Positions 9,210 to 17,773 of a DNA stretch of 64,000 nucleotides are shown here, in pieces. The notes under the pieces were generated by a model that worked only from the letters and a program-made list of their open reading frames with translations, had not been told where the DNA came from and did not search any database. Positions within the stretch are counted from its first letter, which is position 1, and the number at the start of each line of letters is the position of its first letter. The translations under genes were made by a program, and so were the position numbers. Source of the stretch: Sphingomonas faeni. GTDB lineage: Bacteria; Pseudomonadota; Alphaproteobacteria; Sphingomonadales; Sphingomonadaceae. The stretch covers positions 186,001 through 250,000 of the forward strand of contig NZ_QAYE01000001.1 of the NCBI RefSeq assembly GCF_003053745.1, written 5' to 3'.

Positions 9210-11198
9210 ATGAGCGACAACGACAACCGCGGTCAGAAGCCCCAGGGCCCCGGCAATGGCGGTCCCGAAAACGGCGGCGGCAATCCTTGGATGAAAAGCC
9301 TGTTGATCTGGGTCGGCATCCTGCTCGCGCTGGCGCTGTTCGTGACCATGTTCGACGGCCGCACCGCGGCGTCGGGTGGCAACACGATCGCGTATTCGGC
9401 GTTCCTGGACAAGGTCGATGAAGGCACCGTCAAGGACGTCAACATCTCGCGCGACATGATCTCGGGGACGCTGTCCACCGGCGATAGGTTCAAGTCGTAT
9501 CCGATTCCGGACTCGACGCTCGTGCCGAAGCTGCGCGAGAAGGGCGTCTCGATCAGCGCGAAACCCGAAGAGGGCCCCTCGATGCTGGCGCTGCTGCTGT
9601 ACCAGTCGCTGCCGTTCCTGCTGTTCCTCGGCATCGCGTTCTTCGTGTTGAAGCAGATGCAGAAGAACTCGGGCTCGGGCGCGATGGGCTTCGGCAAAAG
9701 CCGCGCGAAGATGCTGACCCAGAAGGAGGGTAAGGTCACCTTTCAGGACGTCGCCGGCATCGACGAGGCTCGCGAAGAGCTCGAGGAGATCGTCGAGTTC
9801 CTGAAGGACCCGACCAAGTTCGCGCGCCTTGGCGGCAAAATCCCCAAGGGCGCCTTGCTGGTCGGCTCGCCGGGTACCGGCAAGACGTTGCTCGCCCGCG
9901 CCATCGCGGGTGAGGCTGGCGTACCGTTCTTCACGATCTCGGGCTCGGACTTCGTGGAGATGTTCGTCGGCGTCGGCGCGAGCCGTGTCCGCGACATGTT
10001 CGAGCAGGCGAAAAAGTCCGCACCGTGCATCGTCTTCATCGATGAAATCGATGCTGTGGGTCGTCATCGCGGCGCCGGTCTCGGCAACGGCAATGACGAG
10101 CGCGAGCAGACGCTGAACCAGTTGCTGGTCGAAATGGACGGCTTCGAGGCGAACGAAGGCATCATCATCATCGCCGCCACCAACCGTCCCGACGTGCTCG
10201 ACCCCGCGTTGCTTCGTCCGGGCCGGTTCGATCGCCAGGTCACCGTACCGCGGCCGGATATCGAGGGTCGTATCAAGATCCTCGAAGTCCACATGAAGAA
10301 GGTGCCGCTCGCACCCGACGTCGACGCGCGAGTCATCGCACGCGGCACGCCGGGGTTCTCGGGTGCCGATCTCGCTAACCTCGTCAACGAGGCGGCGCTG
10401 CATGCGGCACGCAAGGGCAAGCGTCTGGTGGCGATGGCCGAGTTCGAGGAGGCTAAGGACAAGGTCATGATGGGCGCGGAGCGTCGCAGCATGGTCATGA
10501 CCGATGACGAGAAGCGGATGACCGCGTATCACGAGGCCGGTCATGCGGTCGTCGCGATGCACGAGGCTGCTTCGGATCCGATCCACAAGGCGACGATCAT
10601 TCCGCGCGGTCGTGCGCTGGGCATGGTCATGCGGCTGCCCGAGCGTGATTCGTACAGCTATCACCGCGACAAGATGTACGCGAACCTGGCCGTGTCGATG
10701 GGCGGCCGCGTCGCGGAGGAAGTCATCTTCGGCTACGATAAGGTGTCGTCGGGCGCTTCGGGCGACATCCAGTACGCCACCGGTCTGGCGCGCGACATGG
10801 TCACGCGCTGGGGAATGTCCGACAAGGTCGGCCCGCTTGAATATGGCGAGCCCGAGGGCGAGTCGTTCCTCGGTTACTCGTCGAGCCGTCCGTCGCGTAT
10901 GTCGAACCAGACCGCGCAGTTGATCGACGACGAGATCAAGCGGATCGTTGAAGGTGGTCTCGACCGCGCCAAGCAGGTGCTGAGCGATCATGTCGACCAG
11001 CTTCACACCGTGGCAGGCGCGCTGCTCGAGTTCGAGACCCTGACCGGTGACGAGATCAAGAAGCTGATCGCCGGAGAAGATCTCGATCGTCCGGATCCAG
11101 GTGCGAAGGCGTCGACCGTCCCGCGTGCGGGCACGTCAATCCCCAAGACCCGGCGTCCGTCGGGACCGTTCGGGACACCAACCCCCTTGGGGGCGTGA
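9210..11198 (+). CDS. ftsH: ATP-dependent zinc metalloprotease FtsH
   Basis: Membrane-bound AAA+ protease that degrades misassembled membrane proteins and short-lived regulators. The 662 residues include an N-terminal membrane segment at about 30-50 and a second at about 130-150, Walker A GSPGTGKT at 219-226, Walker [10 protein letters not shown], the second region of homology [20 protein letters not shown], and the zinc site HEAGH at 441-445. The ATG at 9210 ([10 protein letters not shown]) is chosen over a TTG nine codons earlier because GAAAGG lies before it. It follows tilS by 100 bases with its own candidate promoter. Confidence 0.97.
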   Translation: MSDNDNRGQKPQGPGNGGPENGGGNPWMKSLLIWVGILLALALFVTMFDGRTAASGGNTIAYSAFLDKVDEGTVKDVNISRDMISGTLSTGDRFKSYPIPDSTLVPKLREKGVSISAKPEEGPSMLALLLYQSLPFLLFLGIAFFVLKQMQKNSGSGAMGFGKSRAKMLTQKEGKVTFQDVAGIDEAREELEEIVEFLKDPTKFARLGGKIPKGALLVGSPGTGKTLLARAIAGEAGVPFFTISGSDFVEMFVGVGASRVRDMFEQAKKSAPCIVFIDEIDAVGRHRGAGLGNGNDEREQTLNQLLVEMDGFEANEGIIIIAATNRPDVLDPALLRPGRFDRQVTVPRPDIEGRIKILEVHMKKVPLAPDVDARVIARGTPGFSGADLANLVNEAALHAARKGKRLVAMAEFEEAKDKVMMGAERRSMVMTDDEKRMTAYHEAGHAVVAMHEAASDPIHKATIIPRGRALGMVMRLPERDSYSYHRDKMYANLAVSMGGRVAEEVIFGYDKVSSGASGDIQYATGLARDMVTRWGMSDKVGPLEYGEPEGESFLGYSSSRPSRMSNQTAQLIDDEIKRIVEGGLDRAKQVLSDHVDQLHTVAGALLEFETLTGDEIKKLIAGEDLDRPDPGAKASTVPRAGTSIPKTRRPSGPFGTPTPLGA

Positions 11199-11231
11199 TC
11201 CGGTTCACCGGACAGTCACCTAAGTAGCTCT

Positions 11232-11264
11232 ATGGGCGGTCTTTTCTCGGAAAGGCCGCCCATG
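11232..11264 (+). promoter_or_regulatory. Hairpin covering the ribosome site and start codon of the next gene
   Basis: Bases 11232-11244 pair with 11251-11263 in a 13-bp stem with one G-U pair and a 6-base loop. The 3' arm contains most of the ribosome site GGAAAGG (11249-11255) and the first bases of the ATG at 11262. The 5' arm supplies UUU opposite the AAA of that site. The layout is like that of translation-control hairpins such as FourU thermometers, but this is an inference from pairing only. Confidence 0.5.
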
Positions 11265-11639
11265 TCGTATTCGCGTTCCAAGGCTGTAGTCGCAGCGCTA
11301 CTCATGGTCGGCGCGGCAATGCCGGCAAGCGCGGCGATGACGGTCGGCACCTTCCTGGCCCGCGCTAACGCGCTGCGTGACCAGGGCCCGATGGCACTGA
11401 TGTCCCCCGACCTCCCCGCGCTGAAGGCCGAAGCAAAGGCTGCGACCAATCAGTTGAAGGCAGAACGCGCCGCCCGCGCCGCCGCCGGCAAGCCACCGAT
11501 CGCCTGCGTTCCGGAAGGCGAGTCGGTCGGCATCATGGACATGCTCGACGGCTTGAACGAACTCCCCGCCAGCTACCAGAAGCGCCCCCTCAAGGACGGC
11601 TACGCCCGCGTCCTGGCGAACCTCTACCCCTGCCGCTGA
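11262..11639 (+). CDS. Small exported protein, Rap1a/Tai-like C-terminus
   Basis: The product of about 125 residues has a clear signal peptide (MSYSRSKAVVAALLMVGAAMPASA). The mature part is helical and Ala/Lys-rich. It ends with a pattern IACVPEGES ... ANLYPC, two cysteines framing a short helical stretch. This end resembles Rap1a/Tai-type periplasmic domains (CxP near a start of a helix pair and a final aromatic-Pro-Cys), but the match is only by eye and no toxin gene is next to it. The ATG at 11262 is chosen because GGAAAGG precedes it; an in-frame ATG at 11232 has no ribosome site. Confidence 0.7.
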   Translation: MSYSRSKAVVAALLMVGAAMPASAAMTVGTFLARANALRDQGPMALMSPDLPALKAEAKAATNQLKAERAARAAAGKPPIACVPEGESVGIMDMLDGLNELPASYQKRPLKDGYARVLANLYPCR

Positions 11640-11706
11640 GAATATTCTGAATGTCAGATTTTGGGGGTATCGAGAGTGTGGAGATGCTGAGGGTATCCCC
11701 CTTTCT

Positions 11707-11733
11707 CCGTTCGTCCTGAGCGAAGTCGAAGGG
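11707..11733. repeat. Half copy of the CGTTCGTCCTGAG-type repeat
   Basis: CCGTTCGTCCTGAGCGAAGT and the following CGAAGGG match the outer arm of the larger repeats at 30633-30781 and 46669-46816. Only one arm is present. The remaining part of the gap 11640-11803 shows no gene. Confidence 0.6.
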
Positions 11734-11803
11734 CATGTCCCGCACGCAGGCGTTTCGATCTTGCTCAACGCGAACCCGATGTGGGGCTGCTCATTAGTCG
11801 CGC

Positions 11804-12913
11804 TCAGTCCGTCAAACCATGCAGCAACAGCAGCACGATAAACGCCAGCAAAACCGTGAACGCGAACGTCAACAGCGCCACCGTCCGCCAAGCCGCCGAC
11901 CACTTCCGCAACTCGTAAGCCCCACGAAGCTGCGCGAACATATGGACCGGCGGCACGCACATCGCCGCCATCACGATCCAGCCCTCCGCGACGCCGATCA
12001 CGCCCGCGATGATCAACACGATCGTCAGCAGCATCATGAATGCCAGCGAATAGGTCACGAAGATAGCGTGGTCGTAGAGGTGATGTCGGCGTCGCCAGAG
12101 GAAAAGTAGCGCCATGAACGGCACGGATAACGGAATCAGGCCCCAGCTGTATTTGTACGCGCTGGTCTGCAGCTTGTAGAACATGAGGCCCGGATTGCCG
12201 TTCGCCTTGGCGATCCCGTGGTCGAGTCGTTCCCAACCGGTCTTGAAGTCGCCCAGGTCAACCAGCGTACCGTTGGCCCCGCCATTCTGCATATCCGCGG
12301 CTACCCCGAGCGCACGGACAGTGGTACGCAGCGCGCTCGCCTGCCGATCGAGAGTGGCAAGCTGTTCTCCCGAATATTTAGCGGGCGCACGCTTCGCAAC
12401 CTCCTGCTGCGCCTCGACTTTATTCAACGCGACGCGAGTCCTGGCGGCCTCGCGGGCATAGTCGGAGGTCTTGCCGGTGCGCTCGTCCCGGATGAAGTCC
12501 TTCGTCATTTCGCCACCGACCGCGCCGATCGTCGCGAACATCAGGAAGACGGTGAACAGGAACAGCGCCAGCGGCGACACGAACCGCGCCCGCTCGCCAT
12601 TGACGTACCGCCGCGTGAGCGCCCCCGGATGCAGCACCAGCAGCGGCAAGGTCCGCCATATCTTGCCTTCGAAATGGAAAACCCCGTGCGCGATCTCATG
12701 CCCGATCCCGCCGAGCGACCGATGGACGTGCGCCGATTGGCCGCAGGCGTGACAATGCTCGCCCAGTAGCCGTGTCCCGCAATTCAGGCATAGCGCGCCC
12801 TCCGCACCGTGGCCGGTATGCGTGCCATGCGCTTCCCCCGCCTTTGGTTCGAACATGCGTCCGACAAGTGTACCCGTCGCGATATCCGCCGCTGCTCCGA
12901 TATCCCCAGTCAT
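11804..12913 (-). CDS. DUF3667 membrane protein with N-terminal zinc ribbon
   Basis: The 369 residues fit the DUF3667 family, whose function is not known. A zinc-ribbon-like segment at about 42-58 has CLNCGTRLLGEHCHACGQ. The family block HEIAHGVFHFEGKIWRTLPLLVLHPGALTRRYVNGERARFVSP follows. Several membrane segments are visible: one after residue 110 (PLALFLFTVFLMFATIGAV) and four in the last 130 residues. Between them lies a charged helical region of about 100 residues. The gene is divergent from proA with 77 bases between the starts. Confidence 0.85.
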   Translation of the reverse strand: MTGDIGAAADIATGTLVGRMFEPKAGEAHGTHTGHGAEGALCLNCGTRLLGEHCHACGQSAHVHRSLGGIGHEIAHGVFHFEGKIWRTLPLLVLHPGALTRRYVNGERARFVSPLALFLFTVFLMFATIGAVGGEMTKDFIRDERTGKTSDYAREAARTRVALNKVEAQQEVAKRAPAKYSGEQLATLDRQASALRTTVRALGVAADMQNGGANGTLVDLGDFKTGWERLDHGIAKANGNPGLMFYKLQTSAYKYSWGLIPLSVPFMALLFLWRRRHHLYDHAIFVTYSLAFMMLLTIVLIIAGVIGVAEGWIVMAAMCVPPVHMFAQLRGAYELRKWSAAWRTVALLTFAFTVLLAFIVLLLLHGLTD

Positions 12914-12990
12914 GCGTCCCCCTGCAATATCGGCAGCGTAACGAGTTCGCGACGTTGGCGCGAGGGGCTTCGCATGGTACCGCGTTGACC

Positions 12991-14253
12991 ATGGCCGACG
13001 CAGAAAATCCGACCGAAATGATCGCCGAAATGGGCGCGCGCGCGCGCTCTGCCGCGCTGGTGCTAGCAGCGATGCCGCCGGCGCTTAAAGCCGCGGCGCT
13101 TGCATTGGCGGCGGAGTCGATCCGGGCGGCATCTGCTGAGATCGTTGCGGCGAACGTTGAGGACATGACGCGCGCGAGCGAGGCCGGTCTGTCGGGTGCG
13201 CTGCTCGATCGGTTGCGGCTTGATGAAGCGCGTGTAGCGGCGATGGCTGACGGTGTCGCGGCCGTGGCAGCGCTGGCGGATCCGGTTGGGCAGGTGATCG
13301 ACGCCAGCGAGCGTCCGAACGGCCTGAAGCTCTCACGCGTCCGCGTGCCGATTGGCGTCATCGGCATCATCTACGAGAGCCGTCCCAACGTCACGGCGGA
13401 TGCCGCAGCGCTATGCGTGATGGCCGGCAACGCGGCGATCCTGCGCGGTGGGTCTGAAGCCGTGAAGAGCAATCGCGCGATCCACGCGGCACTGGTCGCC
13501 GGGCTGAAGGCGGGCGGTATGCCCGTCGACGCGGTCCAGCTCGTGCCGACCACCGATCGCGCGGCGGTCGGCGCGATGCTGAAGGCTGACGGGGTGATCG
13601 ACCTGATCATCCCCCGCGGCGGCAAGAGTCTCGTCGCGCGCGTTCAGGCCGAAGCGCGCGTGCCCGTCCTCGCGCATCTCGACGGCATCAACCATGTCTT
13701 CGTGCATTCGTCGGCCGATGCCGCGATGGCGAGGGTTGTCGTCGTCGATGCGAAGATGCGCCGCACGGGCGTCTGCGGGTCCATGGAGACGCTGCTGATC
13801 GACCGCGATTATGCGGACGCGGCCAACCTAATCCGAAGTCTCGCTGCAATGGGCTGCGAAGTACGCGGCGATGCTGGCGCGCACGCCATTGTTCCAGAGA
13901 TCGCTGCCGCCGCTGCAATCGACTGGGACACAGAATATCTCGACGCGATCGCCTCGGTCGCGATCGTCGACGGACTCGAAGGCGCGGTAGCGCATATTGC
14001 CCGCCACGGCTCGCACCACACCGATGCGATCGTCGCCGAAGACGCCGCCGTCGCCGAGCGTTTTCTGACCTCAGTCGACAGCGCGATCGTTCTCTGGAAC
14101 GCTTCTACCCAGTTCGCCGACGGCGGCGAGTTCGGTCTCGGCGCGGAGATCGGTATCGCCACCGGTCGCCTCCACGCCAGGGGCCCGGTCGCGCTCGAAG
14201 GCCTCACCACCTACAAATGGATCGGCCGCGGCACCGGCCAGGTGCGCGGTTGA
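12991..14253 (+). CDS. proA: Glutamate-5-semialdehyde dehydrogenase ProA
   Basis: Second step of proline synthesis: NADPH-dependent reduction of glutamyl 5-phosphate. The 420 residues match the family length. Family marks include RVPIGVIGIIYESRPNVTADAAALC, GNAAILRGGSEA, and the catalytic Cys in MRRTGVCGSMETLL. The ATG at 12991 gives MADAENPTEM; the frame is open further upstream but that region belongs to the opposite gene's 5' end. proB is not adjacent. The next genes follow on the same strand. Confidence 0.96.
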   Translation: MADAENPTEMIAEMGARARSAALVLAAMPPALKAAALALAAESIRAASAEIVAANVEDMTRASEAGLSGALLDRLRLDEARVAAMADGVAAVAALADPVGQVIDASERPNGLKLSRVRVPIGVIGIIYESRPNVTADAAALCVMAGNAAILRGGSEAVKSNRAIHAALVAGLKAGGMPVDAVQLVPTTDRAAVGAMLKADGVIDLIIPRGGKSLVARVQAEARVPVLAHLDGINHVFVHSSADAAMARVVVVDAKMRRTGVCGSMETLLIDRDYADAANLIRSLAAMGCEVRGDAGAHAIVPEIAAAAAIDWDTEYLDAIASVAIVDGLEGAVAHIARHGSHHTDAIVAEDAAVAERFLTSVDSAIVLWNASTQFADGGEFGLGAEIGIATGRLHARGPVALEGLTTYKWIGRGTGQVRG

Positions 14254-14284
14254 TTGTAAGAGGTGGAAAGCGCATGTTCGCGAC

Positions 14285-14539
14285 ATGACGAACGCATCGA
14301 CCTTGATGATCGCGATCGAGCCCGGCGTTGCCGACAAACTCGCGACACTGGCGCAGCGCCGTGGCGTCGACGCTAGTACCATCGCCGCCGAAGCTATCGC
14401 GCGTCGCGTCGATGAGGAACTCGAATTTCTGGACTTCGTTCAGGCCGGCGAGGACTCGATCGCGCGGGGCGATTATCTCACGCAGGAGGAAATGGAAGCC
14501 TGGTTTGCGCAACGGCATAAGACCGCCAACGCTGCATGA
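14285..14539 (+). CDS. Antitoxin, ribbon-helix-helix/ParD-like
   Basis: The 84-residue protein has a ParD/CopG-like N-terminus: a short strand (TLMIAIEPGVADKL) then two helices (ATLAQRRGVDASTIAAEAIARRVDEELEF). The C-terminus is acidic and aromatic (EDSIARGDYLTQEEMEAWFAQR), typical of the part that wraps the toxin. The stop overlaps the toxin start by four bases (ATGA). It starts 31 bases after proA, so it is probably in the same transcript. Expected to bind its own promoter with the toxin, though no separate promoter is obvious. Confidence 0.85.
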   Translation: MTNASTLMIAIEPGVADKLATLAQRRGVDASTIAAEAIARRVDEELEFLDFVQAGEDSIARGDYLTQEEMEAWFAQRHKTANAA

Positions 14540-14823
14540 GGGGCGTGAGATGGTCGCGCGACGCGCAGGCCGATGTTGCGACAATCGATGACGAATTCGA
14601 CAAGATCGATCCGAATACCGCGAGCCGGGTTGGCACCTCAGCGATAAACGCAGCCAGATTTCTGGCGGACTACCCGGGCGCGGGGCCGGCGGTGCCAAAT
14701 ACCCGGCTGCGTAAATGGCGGGTCGCAGGTACGCCTTACATCTTGCTCTATCGGTTGGCGGACGGTGACCTGTTCATCGTCCGCGTCATTCACGTCGCGC
14801 GTGACCGACAGCAGTTCCTGTGA
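14536..14823 (+). CDS. Toxin of the RelE/ParE superfamily
   Basis: A 95-residue protein with the ParE fold pattern: VRWSRDAQADVATIDDEFDKI, a Gly/Pro turn (YPGAGPAVPNTRLRKWRVAGTPYILLYRLADGDLFIVRVIHVARDRQQF). The C-terminal Tyr/Arg strand pair and IxRVxHxxRD ending are typical of ParE-like proteins, which act on gyrase, or of RelE-like ribosome-dependent nucleases; the sequence does not decide which. It overlaps the antitoxin by four bases and the nadD start (GTGA) by four bases, so translation of all three is probably coupled. Confidence 0.85.
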   Translation: MRGVRWSRDAQADVATIDDEFDKIDPNTASRVGTSAINAARFLADYPGAGPAVPNTRLRKWRVAGTPYILLYRLADGDLFIVRVIHVARDRQQFL

Positions 14824-15434
14824 CCAACGTCGGCATCCTCGGTGGGTCGTTCAATCCCGCGCACCGTGGCCACCGCGGCATCACGCTCGCGGCGATCGAC
14901 GCGCTTGCGCTCGACGAGGCGTGGTGGCTGGTATCTCCCGGCAACCCGCTCAAGGACGCGGCGAACGACATGGCGCCGCTCGCCGCGCGTCTCGCCTCGG
15001 CGCGAAAAATGGCCCGCCGTGCGCCGATCCGCGCGACCGATATCGAGGCGCGGCTCCACACCCGTTACACGCTCGACACGATCCGCAAGCTCAAGCGCCG
15101 CTACCCCAAGATCCGGTTCATCTGGCTGATGGGCGCGGACAATCTCGCCGACTTCCATCGGTGGAAGAACTGGCGGCAGATCGCCCGCGAGGTTCCGATT
15201 GCGGTAATCGCGCGTCCGGGATATGACGGGCGCGCCCTCGCGGCCCCCGCGATGGGTTGGCTGCGGCGCTTCCAACGGCGCACAGACCATGCGAAGAGCT
15301 GGACGACGTGGAGATTGCCGGCCCTCGTGCTGTTGCGCTTCCGACCCGACCCGACCTCCGCAACCGGCCTGCGCGCCGAAAATCCCGACTGGGCCCAGCA
15401 CGTTGCTGGCTCGGTAGTCTTACCCAGGAGCTGA
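14820..15434 (+). CDS. nadD: Nicotinate-nucleotide adenylyltransferase NadD
   Basis: Adds AMP to nicotinate mononucleotide in NAD synthesis. The 204 residues begin with the nucleotidyltransferase strand and HxGH motif (GILGGSFNPAHRGH, motif His at 15 and 18). Further family marks are WWLVSPGNPLKD, THYT-like ARLHTRYTLDTI and FIWLMGADNLADFHRWKNWRQI. The GTG start at 14820 overlaps the toxin stop. The C-terminal ISSTxIR motif usual in the family is weak here (DPTSATGLRA). rsfS and rlmH follow, the common alphaproteobacterial order. Confidence 0.93.
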   Translation: MTNVGILGGSFNPAHRGHRGITLAAIDALALDEAWWLVSPGNPLKDAANDMAPLAARLASARKMARRAPIRATDIEARLHTRYTLDTIRKLKRRYPKIRFIWLMGADNLADFHRWKNWRQIAREVPIAVIARPGYDGRALAAPAMGWLRRFQRRTDHAKSWTTWRLPALVLLRFRPDPTSATGLRAENPDWAQHVAGSVVLPRS

Positions 15435-15435
15435 C

Positions 15436-15843
15436 TTGGCCACTTCCCCTACTGCCCCTCGCGCGACCGACCCCGAAGAGGTTGAGGCGCTGCATCGCCT
15501 GATCCTCGCGTCGCTCGACGACGACCAGGCGGTCGAGACCATCTCGATCCCGCTCGCGGGCAAGACCAGCATCGCTGATTACATGGTGATCGCCAGCGGT
15601 CGTTCGACCCGCCAGGTCGCCTCGATGGCGCAGAAGCTGGCCGAGCGGATCAAGGCCGAGTTCAAGCGTCCGGTGAAAATCGAAGGCCTGCCGACCGCCG
15701 ACTGGGTGCTGATCGATGCGACCGACGTCATCGTCCACCTGTTCCGCCCCGAAGTCCGCAGCTTTTACAATCTGGAGCGGATGTGGGCATTCGGCGACGC
15801 ACCGGCGCCGCCACCCGTACCGACCTTCACCGACGAAGACTGA
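15436..15843 (+). CDS. rsfS: Ribosome silencing factor RsfS
   Basis: Binds ribosomal protein L14 and blocks subunit joining when nutrients are short. The 135 residues carry the family core LDDDQAVETISIPLAGKTSIADYMVIASGRSTRQVASMAQKL and the end GLPTADWVLIDATDVIVHLFRPEVRSFYNLERMW. The start is TTG at 15436, supported by AGGAG at 15426-15430, five bases before it. It begins one base after the nadD stop. Confidence 0.95.
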   Translation: MATSPTAPRATDPEEVEALHRLILASLDDDQAVETISIPLAGKTSIADYMVIASGRSTRQVASMAQKLAERIKAEFKRPVKIEGLPTADWVLIDATDVIVHLFRPEVRSFYNLERMWAFGDAPAPPPVPTFTDED

Positions 15844-15861
15844 ACCGACTTCGAGGCGGCG

Positions 15862-16284
15862 ATGCTGCTCCACATCGTCGCTCGCGGTCGGATCGGGCGT
15901 TCGCCCGAAGCCGAGCTCGTCGACCGCTATCTGAAGCGGATCGTCTGGCCGACCAAGGTCAGCGAGCTCCCCGACACCGGCGGCAAGATCCCGCTGGTCG
16001 GCGAGCAGACCAAACGCATCCTGCTCGACGAGAAGGGCGAAACGCTGTCCTCGACGCAGTTCGCGCAAAAGCTCGAACGGTGGCGCGACGACGGCGTGCG
16101 CGAGGCGCGGTTCATGATCGGCGCCGCCGACGGCTTCGACGACGCGGCGCGCGACGAGGCTGACCTGCTCTTCTCGTTCGGCCGCGCGACCTGGCCGCAT
16201 CTGCTGGCGCGCGCGATGCTTGCCGAGCAACTCTTCCGCGCCACCAGCATCCTTGCCAACCACCCCTATCACCGCGAAGGGTGA
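15862..16284 (+). CDS. rlmH: 23S rRNA pseudouridine-1915 N3-methyltransferase RlmH
   Basis: SPOUT-class methyltransferase acting on helix 69 of 23S rRNA. The 140 residues have the knotted SAM-binding C-terminus: FMIGAADGFDDAARDEADLLFSFGRATWPHLLARAMLAEQLFRATSILANHPYHR, with the family's final NHPYHRE/x. In most homologues the loop reads IGGPxG; here it is IGAADG. The gene sits 18 bases after rsfS and three bases before the EnvC-like gene, in one operon. Confidence 0.95.
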   Translation: MLLHIVARGRIGRSPEAELVDRYLKRIVWPTKVSELPDTGGKIPLVGEQTKRILLDEKGETLSSTQFAQKLERWRDDGVREARFMIGAADGFDDAARDEADLLFSFGRATWPHLLARAMLAEQLFRATSILANHPYHREG

Positions 16285-16287
16285 TGC

Positions 16288-17466
16288 ATGAGGATGGGGA
16301 GGGGCCTGGCGGTCGCGGCGCTGCTCGCGGTGGCGGGCGGCGTGACCGCGCAGACCAACGACACGGCTGAGGTCGCGAGCGAGCAGGCGCGTCTGGTCGC
16401 CGCCAAACGCGATGCCGCGATCGCGGCTCGCCGTGCTGCTGAACTCGCCGCTGCTGCCACCCAAGAGCGCAACGCCGCCGACAAGGCGCGCCGTGAAGAA
16501 CAGGCTTTAGCTGCCCGCGTGACGGCCGCCGAAGCGAACCTCGCCACTGCTAGTGCCCGCGTAACGCTAGTCGAGCGCCTGCTGTCCGATCAACGCGCCA
16601 AGCTCGGTCGCGCGCAAGCCCCCGTCGCCCGGCTCCTCGCAGCGTTGGAATCACTCGCCCGCCGCCCGACGATCGTAGCCGTCGCGCAGCCGGGGTCGGT
16701 CGACGACCTCGTCCACGTCCGCGCGCTGCTTGGCAGCGCGCTTCCCGTGGTCCGCCAGCGCACCGAAGCCATCCGGATCGAGCTCGCCGAGACGCGTCGC
16801 CTGCAAGCCAGTGCCACGCTAGCCGCCAAGGCGCTCGCGGACGGTCGCGCGCGCCTCGAGAGCGACCGCATCGCGCTGGCCACCCTCGAAGCGCGCCATC
16901 GCCAGCGCAGCCAGTCGCTTGGCCGCGGTGCGCTAAGCGAGTCCGATCGCGCGCTGGCGCTCGGCGAACGCGCGCGGGATCTCGTCGATGGCATGGTGGC
17001 CACCACCAACGCCAAGGCGACCGCGGCCAGCCTGATCGCCCTCGCCGGTCCGATCCCCCGCCCGATCGCGCCCGGCACACCGCCCCCCGCACCACCGAGC
17101 GGCGTGTACCGCACACCGGTAGCGGGCAAGCTCGTCACCGGTTTCGAAGAAGTCTCGGACTCGGGCGTCCGATCGCGCGGCCTGACCTTCGCCACCGCCC
17201 CTCGCGCGCGCGTTGTCGCACCTGCGGCTGGCACGGTCCGCTACGCGCGTCGTTTCCGCGATTATGGGACGATTGTCATCATCGATCACGCCGACGGCTG
17301 GACCACCCTGGTCACCGGCCTTGCCTCGACGATCGCAAAACCCGGCAACCGCGTCACGATGGGCACAACGATCGGCACCGCCCCCAGCGAAGACCCCCAC
17401 ATCACCGTCGAACTCCGCCGCCGGGGCCGGTCTGTCGACGTCGCCGCGTTGATAGGATCGGGCTGA
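16288..17466 (+). CDS. Murein hydrolase activator, EnvC-like, with degenerate M23 domain
   Basis: The 392-residue protein has a signal peptide (MRMGRGLAVAALLAVAGGVTAQ), a long Ala/Arg-rich coiled coil at about 25-235, a Pro-rich linker, and a C-terminal LytM/M23 domain from about 270. In active M23 peptidases zinc is held by HxxxD and HxH. Here the first site reads RSRGLTFAT without His, the usual YAHL is VTGL, and the last is DPHITVELRR with one His. So the domain is probably not catalytic and acts, as EnvC does, by activating an amidase during cell separation. It precedes the ctpA-like protease, as in related genomes. Confidence 0.88.
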   Translation: MRMGRGLAVAALLAVAGGVTAQTNDTAEVASEQARLVAAKRDAAIAARRAAELAAAATQERNAADKARREEQALAARVTAAEANLATASARVTLVERLLSDQRAKLGRAQAPVARLLAALESLARRPTIVAVAQPGSVDDLVHVRALLGSALPVVRQRTEAIRIELAETRRLQASATLAAKALADGRARLESDRIALATLEARHRQRSQSLGRGALSESDRALALGERARDLVDGMVATTNAKATAASLIALAGPIPRPIAPGTPPPAPPSGVYRTPVAGKLVTGFEEVSDSGVRSRGLTFATAPRARVVAPAAGTVRYARRFRDYGTIVIIDHADGWTTLVTGLASTIAKPGNRVTMGTTIGTAPSEDPHITVELRRRGRSVDVAALIGSG

Positions 17467-17495
17467 TCGGCCAACCTGATGGTCGCCTGGTTTCA

Positions 17496-17619
17496 ATCCT
17501 CCCCGCCAGGGGGAGGTGGCCGGCGCTTGCCGGACGGAGGGGGGAGGAAGAGGCGACCGCTGTTCCGTGTCCTCCCCCTCCGTCACCTTCGGCGCCACCG
17601 CCCCCTTGCGGGGGAGGAT
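17496..17619. repeat. CCTCCCC/GGGGAGG palindromic repeat, copy 1
   Basis: Outer arms ATCCTCCCCGCCAGGGGGAG near 17496 and CCCCTTGCGGGGGAGGAT ending at 17619 are inverted copies; an inner pair GACGGAGGGGGGAGG / CCTCCCCCTCCGTC also pairs. The same element occurs at 46985-47113 and 63029-63153. The gap 17467-17773 (307 bases) holds this element and then about 150 bases with no visible gene. Confidence 0.85.
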
Positions 17620-17773
17620 CGGTCCAATACGCGATCGTTAACGACCAAGCCCCCAGTCAGCCCCAATTAACCCCCAAGCGCCCTCACTCCGCGCGCGCGT
17701 TGCCGCCAGCGTTCCGCTACGCTACGCCGTCACGACCGTACGACACGTCATTTCTCAGGTTGCAGGACCATCG

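Noticed and set aside
9132..11006. Minus-strand open frame opposite ftsH
   Set aside because: ftsH is certain on the plus strand; the minus frame has no recognisable domain.
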